From positions 1 through 64,000 of the forward strand of contig JAURZV010000072.1 in the NCBI GenBank assembly GCA_030653175.1: a DNA stretch of 64,000 bases, written 5' to 3'. This stretch comes from Methylobacter sp. (lineage in GTDB: Bacteria > Pseudomonadota > Gammaproteobacteria > Methylococcales > Methylomonadaceae). Position numbers and translations under genes: made by a program. The stretch's first letter is position 1. Each line of letters starts with the position of its first letter. Shown piece after piece: positions 1-7,489 of the stretch. Under the pieces are notes generated by a model. The model did no database searches, had not been told where the DNA came from, and saw nothing but the letters and a program-made list of their open reading frames with translations.

Positions 1-218
1 CCTATTTCGTTAATTATTTTCTTTACTTTTTGATATGCCACAATTACAAACAATATAGCAAATACAAAAACAAAACTTGTCGCAATCAATAAAGCAATAT
101 CAACATCTTTGTAATTTGATGAAAACCAGCCAGCCATACCAAAAATTGCAGCAAATAATGCAAAAAATATCTTTTCCCAAAAACCTAGCTCAGCTTTCTT
201 TTTATCTAATTCACTCAT
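1..218 (-). CDS. Small two-helix membrane protein, partial at left edge
   Basis: Reading the minus strand from an ATG at 218 gives an open frame that runs off the left edge, so the C-terminus is missing. The visible 72 residues start MSELDKKKAELGFWEKIFF and contain two hydrophobic stretches, at about residues 17-32 and 42-62, separated by a short polar loop (SSNYKDVD). This predicts a small inner membrane protein with both ends on the same side. I do not recognise the family, although similar short proteins beginning with a charged helix and FWEK occur in many bacteria. No neighbour is close enough to form an operon, since the next gene on this strand starts 463 bp upstream. Function unknown. 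Confidence 0.55.
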   Translation of the reverse strand, partial: MSELDKKKAELGFWEKIFFALFAAIFGMAGWFSSNYKDVDIALLIATSFVFVFAILFVIVAYQKVKKIINEI

Positions 219-417
219 AATCTGATAGTAGCCTTACTAAATTTATCTGTCAATTTTACATAAGCTACAATTATGCGAGCGGGGAAGAGCGTGCGGGAAA
301 AAGAAGAATTTAAGTTCACTCTGACCCCAGTTATTCTAATATTATATTTTGTGGGGATACCTCAGGGTCTGTCCCCTATTGTTCACTCTGCATTGGTTCA
401 TCATTGGTTCATCAGCT

Positions 418-681
418 TTAAAGTATCTTAACCAGTGCCGCAATGACAGCAACCTGTCCTAACGCCAGGCCGATGCCCCACTTAACCAACTTGTTTTCAA
501 GCTCCAGAAACTTCGAGTCTAAGCGTAACTCCAATTCTCGTAAGTCGCGCTTAGTGGCAATGTCTGTATCGCTTTGTGCGACCTTAAAAGCCTCTGAAAC
601 CGCTTCTGCCTGTTTCGCTTCAAAGCCAGCCTCGATCAATGTGTTGATAAATTTATGTGTATCAAATGTAATCGTTGCCAT
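418..681 (-). CDS. DUF1640 (CCDC90-like) coiled-coil membrane protein
   Basis: This 87-residue protein has the layout of the DUF1640/CCDC90 family. A conserved N-terminal helix (FDTHKFINTLIEAGFEAKQAEA, abbreviated here to FDT..F...L..AGF..KQAEA) leads into a charged coiled coil (about residues 38-65, TKRDLRELELRLDSKF) and ends in one transmembrane helix (about 68-87). Bacterial members are thought to be membrane-tethered coiled-coil oligomers of unknown role. Mitochondrial relatives include the uniporter regulator MCUR1, but that function cannot be transferred. The gene stands alone. Downstream sequence (about 285-400) contains remnants of the CTGACCCCA-type repeat seen elsewhere in the window. 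The family call is confident and the function unknown. Confidence 0.75.
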   Translation of the reverse strand: MATITFDTHKFINTLIEAGFEAKQAEAVSEAFKVAQSDTDIATKRDLRELELRLDSKFLELENKLVKWGIGLALGQVAVIAALVKIL

Positions 682-797
682 AACAAATTCCAGAAAACCC
701 TAAAATGCTCATAATATACCAAATAAACAAGTGAGCCAAACTCAATTTATTTAACATAACCTCCCAATTATGCGAAGTCTGACCCCTTTGTTCCCAT

Positions 798-830
798 AAA
801 AAAACCGCCCCCAGTTTCCCAGGGGCGGTT
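798..830 (-). terminator. Rho-independent terminator after the RAYT gene
   Basis: On the minus strand a GC-rich stem (AACCGCCCC pairing with GGGGCGGTT) is followed directly by seven T residues. It lies 31 bp after the transposase stop codon. Near-identical hairpins recur at 1636-1668 and, less closely, at 1842-1876, so the terminator itself appears to be part of a repeated unit. Confidence 0.75.
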
Positions 831-860
831 CGTTTTCGTTACAGCTTCAAGCGTTTGGGA

Positions 861-1388
861 TCATTCCGATACAGTTGGTAAATCGACCGTATCGCCGCAC
901 CAATCAAGCGGCAAAATACCGTCGGCAACATAGCGATGAAAAGTTGAATATGGCCAATCGGAAACCCGTTGCACATAGCCATGTTTGAGTGGGTTAACGT
1001 GAATATAGTCTATATGTTGAGAGTAGTCACGTTCAGTAATAATGGTATGCTCCCAATAGCGCCGTTGCCAGATACCCCGTTCACCACGCCGTTGCCGGGT
1101 CGCCGATAATCGTTCGGTGCGCGGCAAACCTTTAGAAAACAGCAGCTTAATCAAGCGCCAGCGCAACGGAAAATCATCGGTATCCGGCGGCAGTGTCCAG
1201 ATACAATGCATGTGATCGGGTAACACCACCCAAGCATCAATGTGGAATGGATGTAAGCGGCGCACCCGGCGTACCGAATCGCGAAGTAAATCAATATGAT
1301 CGGTCAGCAGGGACCGTTGCCGTTCCAACAAGTTAACGGTGAAAAAATAACAACCGCCCGCCACAAAGTTCCGTCGATAGTTGGGCAT
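861..1388 (-). CDS. REP-associated tyrosine transposase (RAYT, Y1 family)
   Basis: A 175-residue single-domain transposase of the REP-associated (TnpA-REP) subgroup of Y1/IS200-like enzymes. The N-terminal MPNYRRNFVAGGCYFFTVNL is typical. The metal-binding HuH motif is visible as H59-M-H61 in PDHMHCIW, and the likely nucleophile is Y128 in the conserved DYIHVNPLKHG. Known RAYTs bind and cut palindromic REP sequences carrying a GTAG or GGAG tetranucleotide 5' of the hairpin. Exactly such units flank this gene (1433-1460, 1550-1578, 1781-1808). All key residues are present, so it may be active. The gene sits between repeat blocks A (about 795-858) and B (about 1405-1499). A second A-B pair without the gene follows at 1634-1847. 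Confidence 0.93.
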   Translation of the reverse strand: MPNYRRNFVAGGCYFFTVNLLERQRSLLTDHIDLLRDSVRRVRRLHPFHIDAWVVLPDHMHCIWTLPPDTDDFPLRWRLIKLLFSKGLPRTERLSATRQRRGERGIWQRRYWEHTIITERDYSQHIDYIHVNPLKHGYVQRVSDWPYSTFHRYVADGILPLDWCGDTVDLPTVSE

Positions 1389-1404
1389 ACCCGCTCCACA
1401 TCAG

Positions 1405-1499
1405 TATCATAAAAAATAAATTGTAGCATGGCGTAGGGCGGTTTCGCGTAGCAAACCGCCAATCAACGCACAAGATCAAAAACAATCGGGCATAAAAAC
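1405..1499. repeat. REP block B, copy 1 (with GTAG hairpin)
   Basis: This block is nearly identical to 1753-1847. It contains a GTAG tetranucleotide followed by a perfect hairpin, GGCGGTTT-N8-AAACCGCC, at 1433-1460. The same GTAG-plus-palindrome design is what RAYT enzymes recognise. It lies immediately upstream of the RAYT gene. Confidence 0.85.
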
Positions 1500-1527
1500 C
1501 CCCGCTTGGATAAGTCCAAGCAGGGGT
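1494..1527 (-). terminator. Hairpin followed by T-run
   Basis: On the minus strand the stem CCCCTGCTTGGA / TCCAAGCGGGGG is followed by TTTTT. No gene ends here, so it may be a terminator carried along with the repeat block or a relic of a lost gene. Confidence 0.5.
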
Positions 1528-1549
1528 CAATTTAGATCATCCCGATCGT

Positions 1550-1578
1550 GGTGGATTGCTGACGCAAATCCACCCTAC
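1550..1578 (-). repeat. GTAG-headed REP hairpin (GGTGGATT family)
   Basis: On the minus strand this reads GTAGGGTGGATT, a short loop, then AATCCACC. A second member with GTAA instead of GTAG lies at 1910-1940, just behind the surface-protein gene. Between 1578 and 1610 the sequence continues with a short run of CCGTACGG palindromes. Confidence 0.75.
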
Positions 1579-1633
1579 GCCGTACGGCCGTACGCCGTAC
1601 GGCCGTATTATTCTTGATTGCCAACGTTTGGGC

Positions 1634-1847
1634 ATAAAAAAACCGCCCAAGGTTTCCCAAGGGCGGTTCGTTTACGTTACAGCTTCAAACGTTTGAGACG
1701 GGGTTGCAAACCCCGTCCCGCTTGGGATTACAAACCCCGTCCCGCTTGGTGGTATCATAAAAAATAAATTGTAGCATGGCGTAGGGCGGTTTCGCGTAGC
1801 AAACCGCCAATCAACGCACAAGATCAAAAACAATCGGGCATAAAAAA
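1634..1847. repeat. Solo A-B copy of the RAYT element lacking the transposase
   Basis: Bases 1634-1698 repeat 795-858 (block A, including its terminator hairpin at 1636-1668). Bases 1753-1847 repeat 1405-1499 (block B with its GTAG hairpin at 1781-1808). In copy 1 the two blocks are separated by the RAYT gene. Here only about 55 bp lie between them, so this looks like a non-autonomous derivative or the ancestral unit. The short spacer carries two copies of an ACAAACCCCGTCCCGCTTGG-type repeat that recurs near 39350 and 42740. Confidence 0.75.
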
Positions 1848-1876
1848 ACCGCCCATCCCCGAAAGAATGAGCGGTT
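1842..1876 (-). terminator. Rho-independent terminator of the surface-protein gene
   Basis: On the minus strand a 10-bp stem (AACCGCTCAT with ATGGGCGGTT, one G-T pair) is followed by TTTTTTT. It lies about 70 bp after the stop codon of the 849-residue surface protein and is the only terminator-like structure there. Confidence 0.75.
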
Positions 1877-1944
1877 GTTTCAAGGTGATCCATCACCCAA
1901 GGTCATCATGGTGGATTGCCTCGCGGCGAATCCACCTTACAGCG

Positions 1945-4494
1945 TTAAGCCATCGCAGTAATTGCGTTACCTGCAACAGTAATATTACCAGCAGTTACAC
2001 CAGTCAACTGGATGAGTACATCGGTTGCGCCAACTGCCAAAGTACCGTCCGAGATGAATACCATCGTATTAGCACCTTCCTGCCAAACTGTAGTTGCACC
2101 TGCTACGGCTTGCTGAGCAGCCGCGACCGCAGCAATGTGTTGTGCAAACGTTGTATCCGCTGCGTTGAATGTTGCCAGTCCAGATGTAATTGTGGCTACA
2201 CCAGCTGCAGCACCTGCAGTCTGCACACCCAAAATCAAGGCAGTAGCACTGATTGTGTCAAAAGTCGTCGCACCAGCTGCCTTGGAGTAGTCAGTGATGG
2301 TATCGAAATTCGTAGCTGAAGGCAAGCCAGTTGAAGCAGTCGTAAACGCGAATGTATCAGCACCGCCATTACCAGTCATGACGTCAGCGCCTGCACCGCC
2401 GGTAATAGTATCATTACCTGCACCGCCGATAATAGTATCAGCGTTCAATGTACCAGTGATGGTGTCAGCCTTAGTTGCACTACCTGTGATCTTCATACCG
2501 TTAGCGCCAGTAGCTGAAGATGCATCGAAGAGGAAAGTGCCAGTTACTGCGGATGCATCAATGGTGGTGTTTATTACAGTTGCCAATGCGCCAGTAGTAA
2601 TCGAAACGTTACCCGCGCCTGTGACAGTCATGCCGGTCATCGCTGTTGCGCCAGTCAGTAAGCTCACAGTGATGTTGTCGTTGGCAACAAGATTGATGGT
2701 TTCTACGTTTGCAGCAGTGATGTTGCCCAGTGTGATAGTATTCTTAGCAGCAAGACCATTATCTACAGTCAATTTCAACGTGTCCAGCTGGCCGACTGTT
2801 GACGCGCCAGAAATGCCGAAAGTACCGGCAGAGTTTGCATAGACTGTGACGTTGCCTGCTTGAGCAGCAGTCATATTTGTCAATGTTGCATCGCCACCTA
2901 CCTTAATTCCGGTGATAGTTGAATTAGTGAACAAAGACATGTCAGCAGTTTGTGCAACAACGTCAAGGTTTTCGAAATTGGCGTACAGTTTTGCCTTAGC
3001 AGCAGTTGCAACGTCAGCACTTGCAGCAACGATCAAAGTATCTGTACCAGCGCCAGCATCGATAATTGATGCTGTAGTCGATGTCAGAGCCGCCGTTGTA
3101 ACAACATCAGTACCTTGACCACCCTTGAAGGATGTTACCGCAGCAACCAGAGTCACTCCCAAACCACCCGCAGTCATGGCCGACGCATCAATAGTTGTTA
3201 CTGTCGCAACTGGCGCGCCGATATTTACAGCAGCAGTAACACCGTTATTTGCCACAGTTTGCGCAAAGCCGGTTGCAGCCGCACCTGTCACAGTGATAGC
3301 AGTTTCAGCGCCCGTAGTAATTGCACCTGTCGTCAAACCTGCGGCAGCATTGATTGTAATAGATTTCGATGTTGCTGCAGTTGCAACAGCACCTATTTGG
3401 TTAGCCACACTACCCGTTGAATTTATAACTGTAGAAGTCGTTCCTGCACCAGTAATGGTAAGAGCCCCAGTACCGATAGTGCCACCTGAAATGTTCACTG
3501 TTGCTGCACCAGTTGCGGCCGCAAGGTATCCTACTGTCAATGCTCCGTTAACAACATTGTTGTTACCGATACTTCCAGCAGCTGCGCCAGTTGCAAGACC
3601 GACGATTGTCAAATCACCAGTTGATAAATTCGAATTAACTGTGGTTACGCCAACACCGGCAGTGTAAGTAGCAACAGTACCTGCAGCAGCTGTGTTGCGA
3701 ACCTGTACGGTTTCGATGTTGCTAATCAGTGCTCCATGAGTCACATCAGTGTTTGTTCCTGTTGCAGTGATATTCAGAGTATCGTTACCTGCACCACCAT
3801 CAATGATGTCAGTGACCGTCAACGTATCAGTGGCTGCTGCCACGGTGAGTCCACTTAGGGCATTGAAAGTGTCATTATTGGCTGTACCAACAATGTTATC
3901 CACACCAGTAGTGAGCGTAAAAGTCGTACCTGTTGAAGACGTTCCTGCAGCGGTCGCGGAAGTAACTGCTGTATTCAAGGTGGCCGTTGCCGTTGCAGCA
4001 GTCAGCGTAGCAGCAACATCAGTCACAGTTGCCAACCAAGTGCGAGCGGATGCAGCCGCAGCCGTGCCGGAGTAACCAGTGATTTCGGCAGTAGTATCGA
4101 GCGAGGTAGTGAAAGAATTAGCCGCAGACAGTTTGTTGGCGATGGCGGTTGCATCAGTGCCTTGGGCACTGTAAGTCAGCTGCAGTGCGATGCTGGCAAA
4201 AGTCTGGGTACCCGCTGTCAGTGCGTTAGCCCAAGATGTCAAACCAGCCGGCTCTGCAGCACGTCCGAACAAATTGAGATAAAGATTATTGACTATCTGC
4301 GCATTAGATTGACCGGCATACAGCGCTGCATATTCCGCTGAACCGCTGAAACCGGCGGCAATGGTTGTTAACTGCGCTTGGGTTGCCGCAGTGGCGGGCA
4401 ATTTGCTTTCCCAATATGCTTGCCCAATAGGATCGGACGGACGATTAAAATATGCAACATACAATCTTTGTACAGCATCGGTGTTTATAGCCAT
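1945..4494 (-). CDS. Large RTX-type surface (S-layer-like) protein with DUF4214 N-terminus
   Basis: An 849-residue protein rich in Ala, Thr, Gly and Val, with no cysteine and very few charged residues, as is usual for S-layer and type I secreted proteins. The N-terminal ~130 residues carry two DUF4214-like units (LYVAYFNRPSD..GQAYW and NLYLNLFGRAAEPAGLTSW). A long beta-rich region follows. Calcium-binding GGxGxD nonapeptides occur singly (DGGAGNDTL) and as a block near residues 685-718 (GGAGNDTITGGAGADVM). About 130 residues follow that block, the place where a C-terminal type I secretion signal is expected. There is no N-terminal signal peptide. The layout resembles Caulobacter RsaA. The probable exporter lies at 19.9-24.3 kb on the same strand. 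GGAG nine bases upstream supports this ATG. The S-layer role is inferred; an adhesin is the alternative. Confidence 0.8.
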   Translation of the reverse strand: MAINTDAVQRLYVAYFNRPSDPIGQAYWESKLPATAATQAQLTTIAAGFSGSAEYAALYAGQSNAQIVNNLYLNLFGRAAEPAGLTSWANALTAGTQTFASIALQLTYSAQGTDATAIANKLSAANSFTTSLDTTAEITGYSGTAAAASARTWLATVTDVAATLTAATATATLNTAVTSATAAGTSSTGTTFTLTTGVDNIVGTANNDTFNALSGLTVAAATDTLTVTDIIDGGAGNDTLNITATGTNTDVTHGALISNIETVQVRNTAAAGTVATYTAGVGVTTVNSNLSTGDLTIVGLATGAAAGSIGNNNVVNGALTVGYLAAATGAATVNISGGTIGTGALTITGAGTTSTVINSTGSVANQIGAVATAATSKSITINAAAGLTTGAITTGAETAITVTGAAATGFAQTVANNGVTAAVNIGAPVATVTTIDASAMTAGGLGVTLVAAVTSFKGGQGTDVVTTAALTSTTASIIDAGAGTDTLIVAASADVATAAKAKLYANFENLDVVAQTADMSLFTNSTITGIKVGGDATLTNMTAAQAGNVTVYANSAGTFGISGASTVGQLDTLKLTVDNGLAAKNTITLGNITAANVETINLVANDNITVSLLTGATAMTGMTVTGAGNVSITTGALATVINTTIDASAVTGTFLFDASSATGANGMKITGSATKADTITGTLNADTIIGGAGNDTITGGAGADVMTGNGGADTFAFTTASTGLPSATNFDTITDYSKAAGATTFDTISATALILGVQTAGAAAGVATITSGLATFNAADTTFAQHIAAVAAAQQAVAGATTVWQEGANTMVFISDGTLAVGATDVLIQLTGVTAGNITVAGNAITAMA

Positions 4495-4659
4495 GAGTAG
4501 AGCTCCAGTTGTTTAAGATATAAGGGTTTAGCGATTAAAAGATTAGACAGTTTTTGTTAAAAAGCAAACCTATTTTGCGTTAATATTTGAAGTAAACCGT
4601 TCCATGTGTTTGCCGCACATAAAAACGCATAAACAGAAATCCTTCCTGTACACGATTTA

Positions 4660-4689
4660 ATTATGGCATGGGCAATTGCCAATCTGCAA
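4660..4689 (-). promoter_or_regulatory. Weak promoter candidate for the surface-protein gene
   Basis: On the minus strand TTGCAG and CATAAT are separated by 18 bases, about 165 bp upstream of the start codon. This would leave a long 5' leader, as is common for highly expressed S-layer transcripts. It is based only on resemblance to a sigma-70 promoter. Confidence 0.25.
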
Positions 4690-4753
4690 GTATTTGGTGT
4701 TTTTTTTGTATTTGGGGTAATGTTGTTGCGTTAAGGATAAGGTGCGTCGCGGA

Positions 4754-5050
4754 CTATGCCGCATGTTCCCTCAGCCACGCTTTCAGCGCGTCGTTCATGC
4801 GCGTTTGCCAGCCCTTGCCTGTGGCACGGAAGGCTTCCAGCACGTCAGCATCAAGCCGGATACCGGTAAATACCTTGGGTGTGCGGGTGCGCGGCCGTCC
4901 GGTTTTTTGGGGCTGCAATAACTCAGCCGCATTCCCGGCACCGAACAGTTCCGGCAAAACCTCCGATGCAGGACGCGCGCCGGCGAAGTCCGCCGCCGTC
5001 CATTCAGGGTTATCGTCGTCGATCAATTCATGATTAACGCGCTTAGTCAT
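4754..5050 (-). CDS. brnA: BrnA-type antitoxin
   Basis: A 98-residue protein of the BrnA family. It has an acidic N-terminal part with the family signature DDDNPEWTAADFAGARPA and a C-terminal ribbon-helix-helix-like region (RTPKVFTGIRLDADVLEAFR, then GWQTRMNDALKAWLREH). BrnA binds and neutralises the BrnT ribonuclease and represses the brnTA promoter. It overlaps the brnT frame by 8 bp (5043-5050), as expected for a coupled pair with the toxin first. The antitoxin looks complete, but its partner has lost its N-terminus, so this copy may be an orphan regulator or may protect against BrnT encoded elsewhere. Confidence 0.9.
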   Translation of the reverse strand: MTKRVNHELIDDDNPEWTAADFAGARPASEVLPELFGAGNAAELLQPQKTGRPRTRTPKVFTGIRLDADVLEAFRATGKGWQTRMNDALKAWLREHAA

Positions 5051-5271
5051 ACTGCTTAACCTCTCTTTTGTTAGCCTTACGGAAGCTGATAATGTGCATC
5101 ACGTCCGCTCTGGGCGTAAAAACCACCGCAAACAGGCGCTCGCCGATCATGCCAAATGCCCGAAAGCGGCGCTCACCGTAATCTTTACGGGTATCTTCAA
5201 CGACGACCGCCTGTTGCCAGTCCATTTCAGCTACGCGGTCAAACGGCAGGCTGCGTTCCTCTAAACCAAAA
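5043..5271 (-). pseudogene. brnT: BrnT toxin, N-terminus lost to an inserted repeat
   Basis: The frame from an internal ATG at 5225 gives 60 residues (MDWQQAVVVEDTRKDYGERR, ..ISFRKANKREVKQYD) that match the middle and end of BrnT ribonucleases. Homology continues upstream of that ATG without a start codon (SLPFDRVAEMDW). The conserved BrnT opening, a WD..K...N..KHG-type stretch, is absent. Instead the frame runs into a 95-bp inverted-repeat element at 5272-5366, with an extra copy of the element's tip (CTGCGTTCC) at 5251-5259. No ATG, GTG or TTG lies in frame between there and an upstream stop. I conclude the toxin was truncated by the insertion and is probably inactive, with translation limited to the 60-residue remnant. 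Confidence 0.8.
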
Positions 5272-5366
5272 ATGGAACGCAGATGACGCTGATAAATATG
5301 ATTAAATAAAGATTTTTTATGATTTATCCGTGTTTATCATATCCATCTGCGTCATCTGCGTTCCAT
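5272..5366. mobile_element. 95-bp MITE-like element with perfect 18-bp terminal inverted repeats
   Basis: The ends are exact inverted copies: ATGGAACGCAGATGACGC at 5272-5289 and its complement at 5349-5366. The interior is AT-rich with further partial pairing. A related end, GAACGCGGATGACGCTGATAA, occurs at 19389-19409, directly behind the GxxExxY gene at 19410-19810. The element disrupts brnT. No coding capacity. Its mobility is inferred from its structure and position. Confidence 0.8.
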
Positions 5367-5466
5367 TGTATTTAATAACTAGGTATTTTATTTATTACAA
5401 ATTGCCTTAGTCCTGTAGATACTCGGGTTAGCGTAGCGTAACCCGGCAGTCTACGCTGCTCAGGAT

Positions 5467-5585
5467 GTAGGCCGGAATAAGCCGGTTCGAGCGACAGCGA
5501 AAATTGGCGTTTCCGGCAACACCTGCCAAATTCGCCGGAAACGCCACCTCGCGCTACGCGCTTGGATGGCCTTATTCCGGCCTAC
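5467..5585. repeat. GTAGGCCGGAATAAGCC inverted-repeat element, copy 1
   Basis: A 119-bp unit bounded by GTAGGCCGGAATAAGCC and its complement, with a second internal pair built on GGCGTTTCCGGC / GCCGGAAACGCC. Further copies lie at 7847-7961, 37158-37277, 37490-37609 and 46121-46277. All lie between genes. Just before it, at 5424-5445, is a separate palindrome CGGGTTAGCGTAGCGTAACC that is related to 17685-17714. Confidence 0.9.
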
Positions 5586-5724
5586 ATCCGAGTCTGCCAT
5601 TCCAGCACCCATGCCGAAATGACACTCTTGGACAGACTTGTGTATAACGATGAGAGCTGGAGCTTGGGAACTAGCGAACTTCTTGACATTGATGCGCCTC
5701 ACTACGTTCAGCACATCGAGCTGT

Positions 5725-5991
5725 TTAGTTTTTATAAACCTCTTTTCGATACCCCAATTTAACAAGGGTTATGAGCATCCCGTTATCTCCAATCCGGCAG
5801 ATCAGTCGATAATCCCCTACTCTGTAACGATAGTAATCTGCATGCCGACCTTGCATAGTAAGGCCATTATGCCGAGGATTATCCATAGCAGACAGTTTAA
5901 GAATAAAGTCTTTGATGCGAATTTTTACCGAATTGTCCAGCTTTGAGAATTGTCGTGCAGCTGTTTTAGATAGCTCAACCGTCCAAGCCAT
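5725..5991 (-). CDS. RelE-family toxin
   Basis: An 88-residue protein with the RelE/ParE fold signature. MAWTVELSKTAARQFSKLD opens it, and the core HADYYRYRVGDYRLICRIGD carries the conserved basic and aromatic residues (R in RYRVGDYR, then the C-terminal YRKEVYK) used by RelE toxins to cut mRNA on the ribosome. The start overlaps the end of the antitoxin gene by 17 bp, so antitoxin precedes toxin, the usual order for relBE. The module is followed by dispersed repeats only. The sequence gives no reason to think it is inactive. Confidence 0.9.
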   Translation of the reverse strand: MAWTVELSKTAARQFSKLDNSVKIRIKDFILKLSAMDNPRHNGLTMQGRHADYYRYRVGDYRLICRIGDNGMLITLVKLGYRKEVYKN

Positions 5992-6193
5992 TGTCTTTTA
6001 GAATTTGGTTGAATGACACGGTAGTATCTTGCCCAGCCTGAATACGTTGATAGATTTCGTCAGCTTCAATAATGTCGGCTTTTTCTTCAATATAGTCGGC
6101 TATCAAGCGGCTCAGAAATACATCAATCGGTTGATGAGCATCATGAGCCAACTGGTTTATCTGGGATTCAAGATTGATTGAAATGTTCAACAT
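5975..6193 (-). CDS. RelB/RHH-type antitoxin of the RelE pair
   Basis: About 72 residues, starting MLNISINLESQINQLAHDA. An N-terminal beta-strand and helix (ISINLESQINQLAHDAHQPIDVFLSRL) is typical of ribbon-helix-helix or RelB-type DNA-binding antitoxins. The acidic C-terminal half (ADIIEADEIYQRIQAGQD..ILKDNGLDG) would wrap the toxin. I prefer the ATG at 6193; a TTG five codons upstream (6208) is also possible. The 17-bp overlap with the toxin gene implies translational coupling. It should repress its own promoter, whose position I could not define. Confidence 0.85.
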   Translation of the reverse strand: MLNISINLESQINQLAHDAHQPIDVFLSRLIADYIEEKADIIEADEIYQRIQAGQDTTVSFNQILKDNGLDG

Positions 6194-6532
6194 GTTAGTG
6201 GCCTGCAAATTAATCAGGCTAATAAGTTATCGCATAAAAAGAAAAATGAAAAGAAAAAATCCGGCAGCTAACGCTCGAGTTGATTGCCGGGAACTGTGTA
6301 TTAAGGTGCATCCTTGGGGGTCGTACCTCCTGCATGATCCACATGGATATGGTGAAGAACGGGCTACGATGTATCGGGCTACGCTGCTAAGGAATGAGCA
6401 TGAAACAATTTGAACAACTCGCGGTGTAAGTTTTCAGCGGGAGTGCAAGCTTTGCTTGCGCTTGCAGGCGAAGCCTGCACTCCAGCTATTGGCAACTTGC
6501 TCAAGTTATTTTGTGCACGTTCCTAAGTGCTT
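6194..6532. other. Gene-free stretch with repeat remnants
   Basis: I see no supportable gene here. Bases 6309-6335 carry a piece of the CTTGG..GTCGTACCTCCTGCAT repeat that is complete inside the EVE-domain gene at about 30.6-30.75 kb. Bases 6440-6483 form a separate palindromic repeat. Confidence 0.6.
6440..6483. repeat. GGAGTGCAAGC palindromic repeat
   Basis: An inverted repeat beginning GGAGTGCAAGC and ending GCCTGCACTCC. Sister copies lie at 46417-46460 and 57742-57806. The GGAG head matches the alternative tetranucleotide known from RAYT-dependent REPs. Confidence 0.75.
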
Positions 6533-7114
6533 TTACAACACCGTCAAATGATCGCTGCTTTCGGTATGCACCAGATCACCGCTGCGTTGCAACACAAAAT
6601 AACCGCGTCTTAACGCTTCTTCTTTGGCATCATTATTGATATGGAAGGCCGCTATGGCGCCATATTGCTTAAATGCCCGATAGATCGGAAACAACTGTTT
6701 AAAATGCTTCATTTTACGATCTAATTTATCCAGATCATTTTTATGGGCTTTGTATTTGACTTCAACAACGGCAATGGCATCGCCATTGGTCATAACCAAA
6801 TCATATTCTTCCTGTAGTTGACCTCGGTGTTTTTCCATGTTTTTCACTACATCATCAAAGTGGATTTTACCCAAGTGATTGTCTTTTATCAGGCTTTGGA
6901 AAAAGAATTCTTCGGCAACATCGCCTTGGTTTTGCCCGATGTTACCCAGCGTAATGCCCATACGGTCTAGTTTTTCCGTCAGCATTCTATCGTTGCGCTT
7001 CATTTGCTCATCGGTACGCTTTATTTGTTCATCGGTTCGCTTCATTTGCTCATCGGTTCGATCTTGCGAAACAGCAAGGCTTGCAACCAATGCCTTTAAT
7101 TCATCATCAGTCAT
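6533..7114 (-). CDS. PD-(D/E)XK nuclease-like protein with N-terminal coiled coil
   Basis: A 193-residue protein. The first ~55 residues form a coiled coil with heptad repeats RTDEQMK/RTDEQIK/RTDEQMK. The remainder resembles the DUF3782-type PD-(D/E)XK nucleases. It shows a helix with GDVAEEFF, then the acidic position in EEYDLVMTN, then the VVEVKYK strand with the E-x-K pair. Such proteins are common next to small coiled-coil membrane proteins, and two of those follow here. Activity and substrate are unknown; the presence of the D and ExK positions suggests the site could be intact. It is not part of a recognisable restriction system, and no methyltransferase is nearby. Confidence 0.7.
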   Translation of the reverse strand: MTDDELKALVASLAVSQDRTDEQMKRTDEQIKRTDEQMKRNDRMLTEKLDRMGITLGNIGQNQGDVAEEFFFQSLIKDNHLGKIHFDDVVKNMEKHRGQLQEEYDLVMTNGDAIAVVEVKYKAHKNDLDKLDRKMKHFKQLFPIYRAFKQYGAIAAFHINNDAKEEALRRGYFVLQRSGDLVHTESSDHLTVL

Positions 7115-7159
7115 TTTCTTCTCCTGATATTTAATTTAACTGTCATGAATAATTGTGAA

Positions 7160-7489
7160 TTATTTTAAATAATTAACCACAAAAACAGCACATGACACGG
7201 TAATACCTAACGACCAAAACATGAACCGTTCAAGGCGTCGCCCCATCTCTTCAAAGCGTTTATCCACCTGCTCAAAGCGCTTATCCACCTGTTCAAAGCG
7301 TTTTTCCATTTGCTTGAAGCCTTCAAGCATCAATTCGCGCTGATGCTTTAGCTCTTCCTCAACACGAATCGTTCTTTCCCGCAAATCCAGTTCATAACGA
7401 ACATTAGCATTTAATGCCTCAGGCGACTCCAAAATAATCTTTTTTATTAAGTCCTGAATTTGTTCTATATCTTCTTGAGCTAATGCCAT
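7160..7489 (-). CDS. Coiled-coil membrane protein, short twin
   Basis: A 109-residue protein with an N-terminal helix (MALAQEDIEQIQDLIKKII), a central coiled coil made of KRFEQVD-type heptads (about residues 58-85) and one C-terminal transmembrane helix (FMFWSLGITVSCAVFVVNYL). It is almost identical to the 123-residue twin at 8039-8410. The main difference is that this one lacks two heptads (14 residues, 42 bp). It lies 45 bp upstream of the PD-(D/E)XK-like gene on the same strand, so the two may be co-transcribed. I know of no assigned function; an oligomeric membrane-anchored scaffold is a reasonable structural reading. Confidence 0.75.
   Translation of the reverse strand: MALAQEDIEQIQDLIKKIILESPEALNANVRYELDLRERTIRVEEELKHQRELMLEGFKQMEKRFEQVDKRFEQVDKRFEEMGRRLERFMFWSLGITVSCAVFVVNYLK

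Noticed and set aside
1333-1896. Two short minus-strand frames (65 and 74 codons) sharing ARLFLILCVDWRFATRNRP
   Set aside because: The shared peptide comes from repeat block B. Neither has a ribosome site, and they end in repeat DNA.
2294-4075. Long plus-strand open frames opposite the surface-protein gene
   Set aside because: They are antisense shadows caused by the Ala/Thr/Val/Gly-rich codons of the real gene, with no ribosome sites and no family resemblance.
5460-5946. Open frames across the GTAGGCC element at 5467-5585
   Set aside because: They are produced by the repeat itself and recur in other copies (for example 37274-37630) without conservation of a protein.
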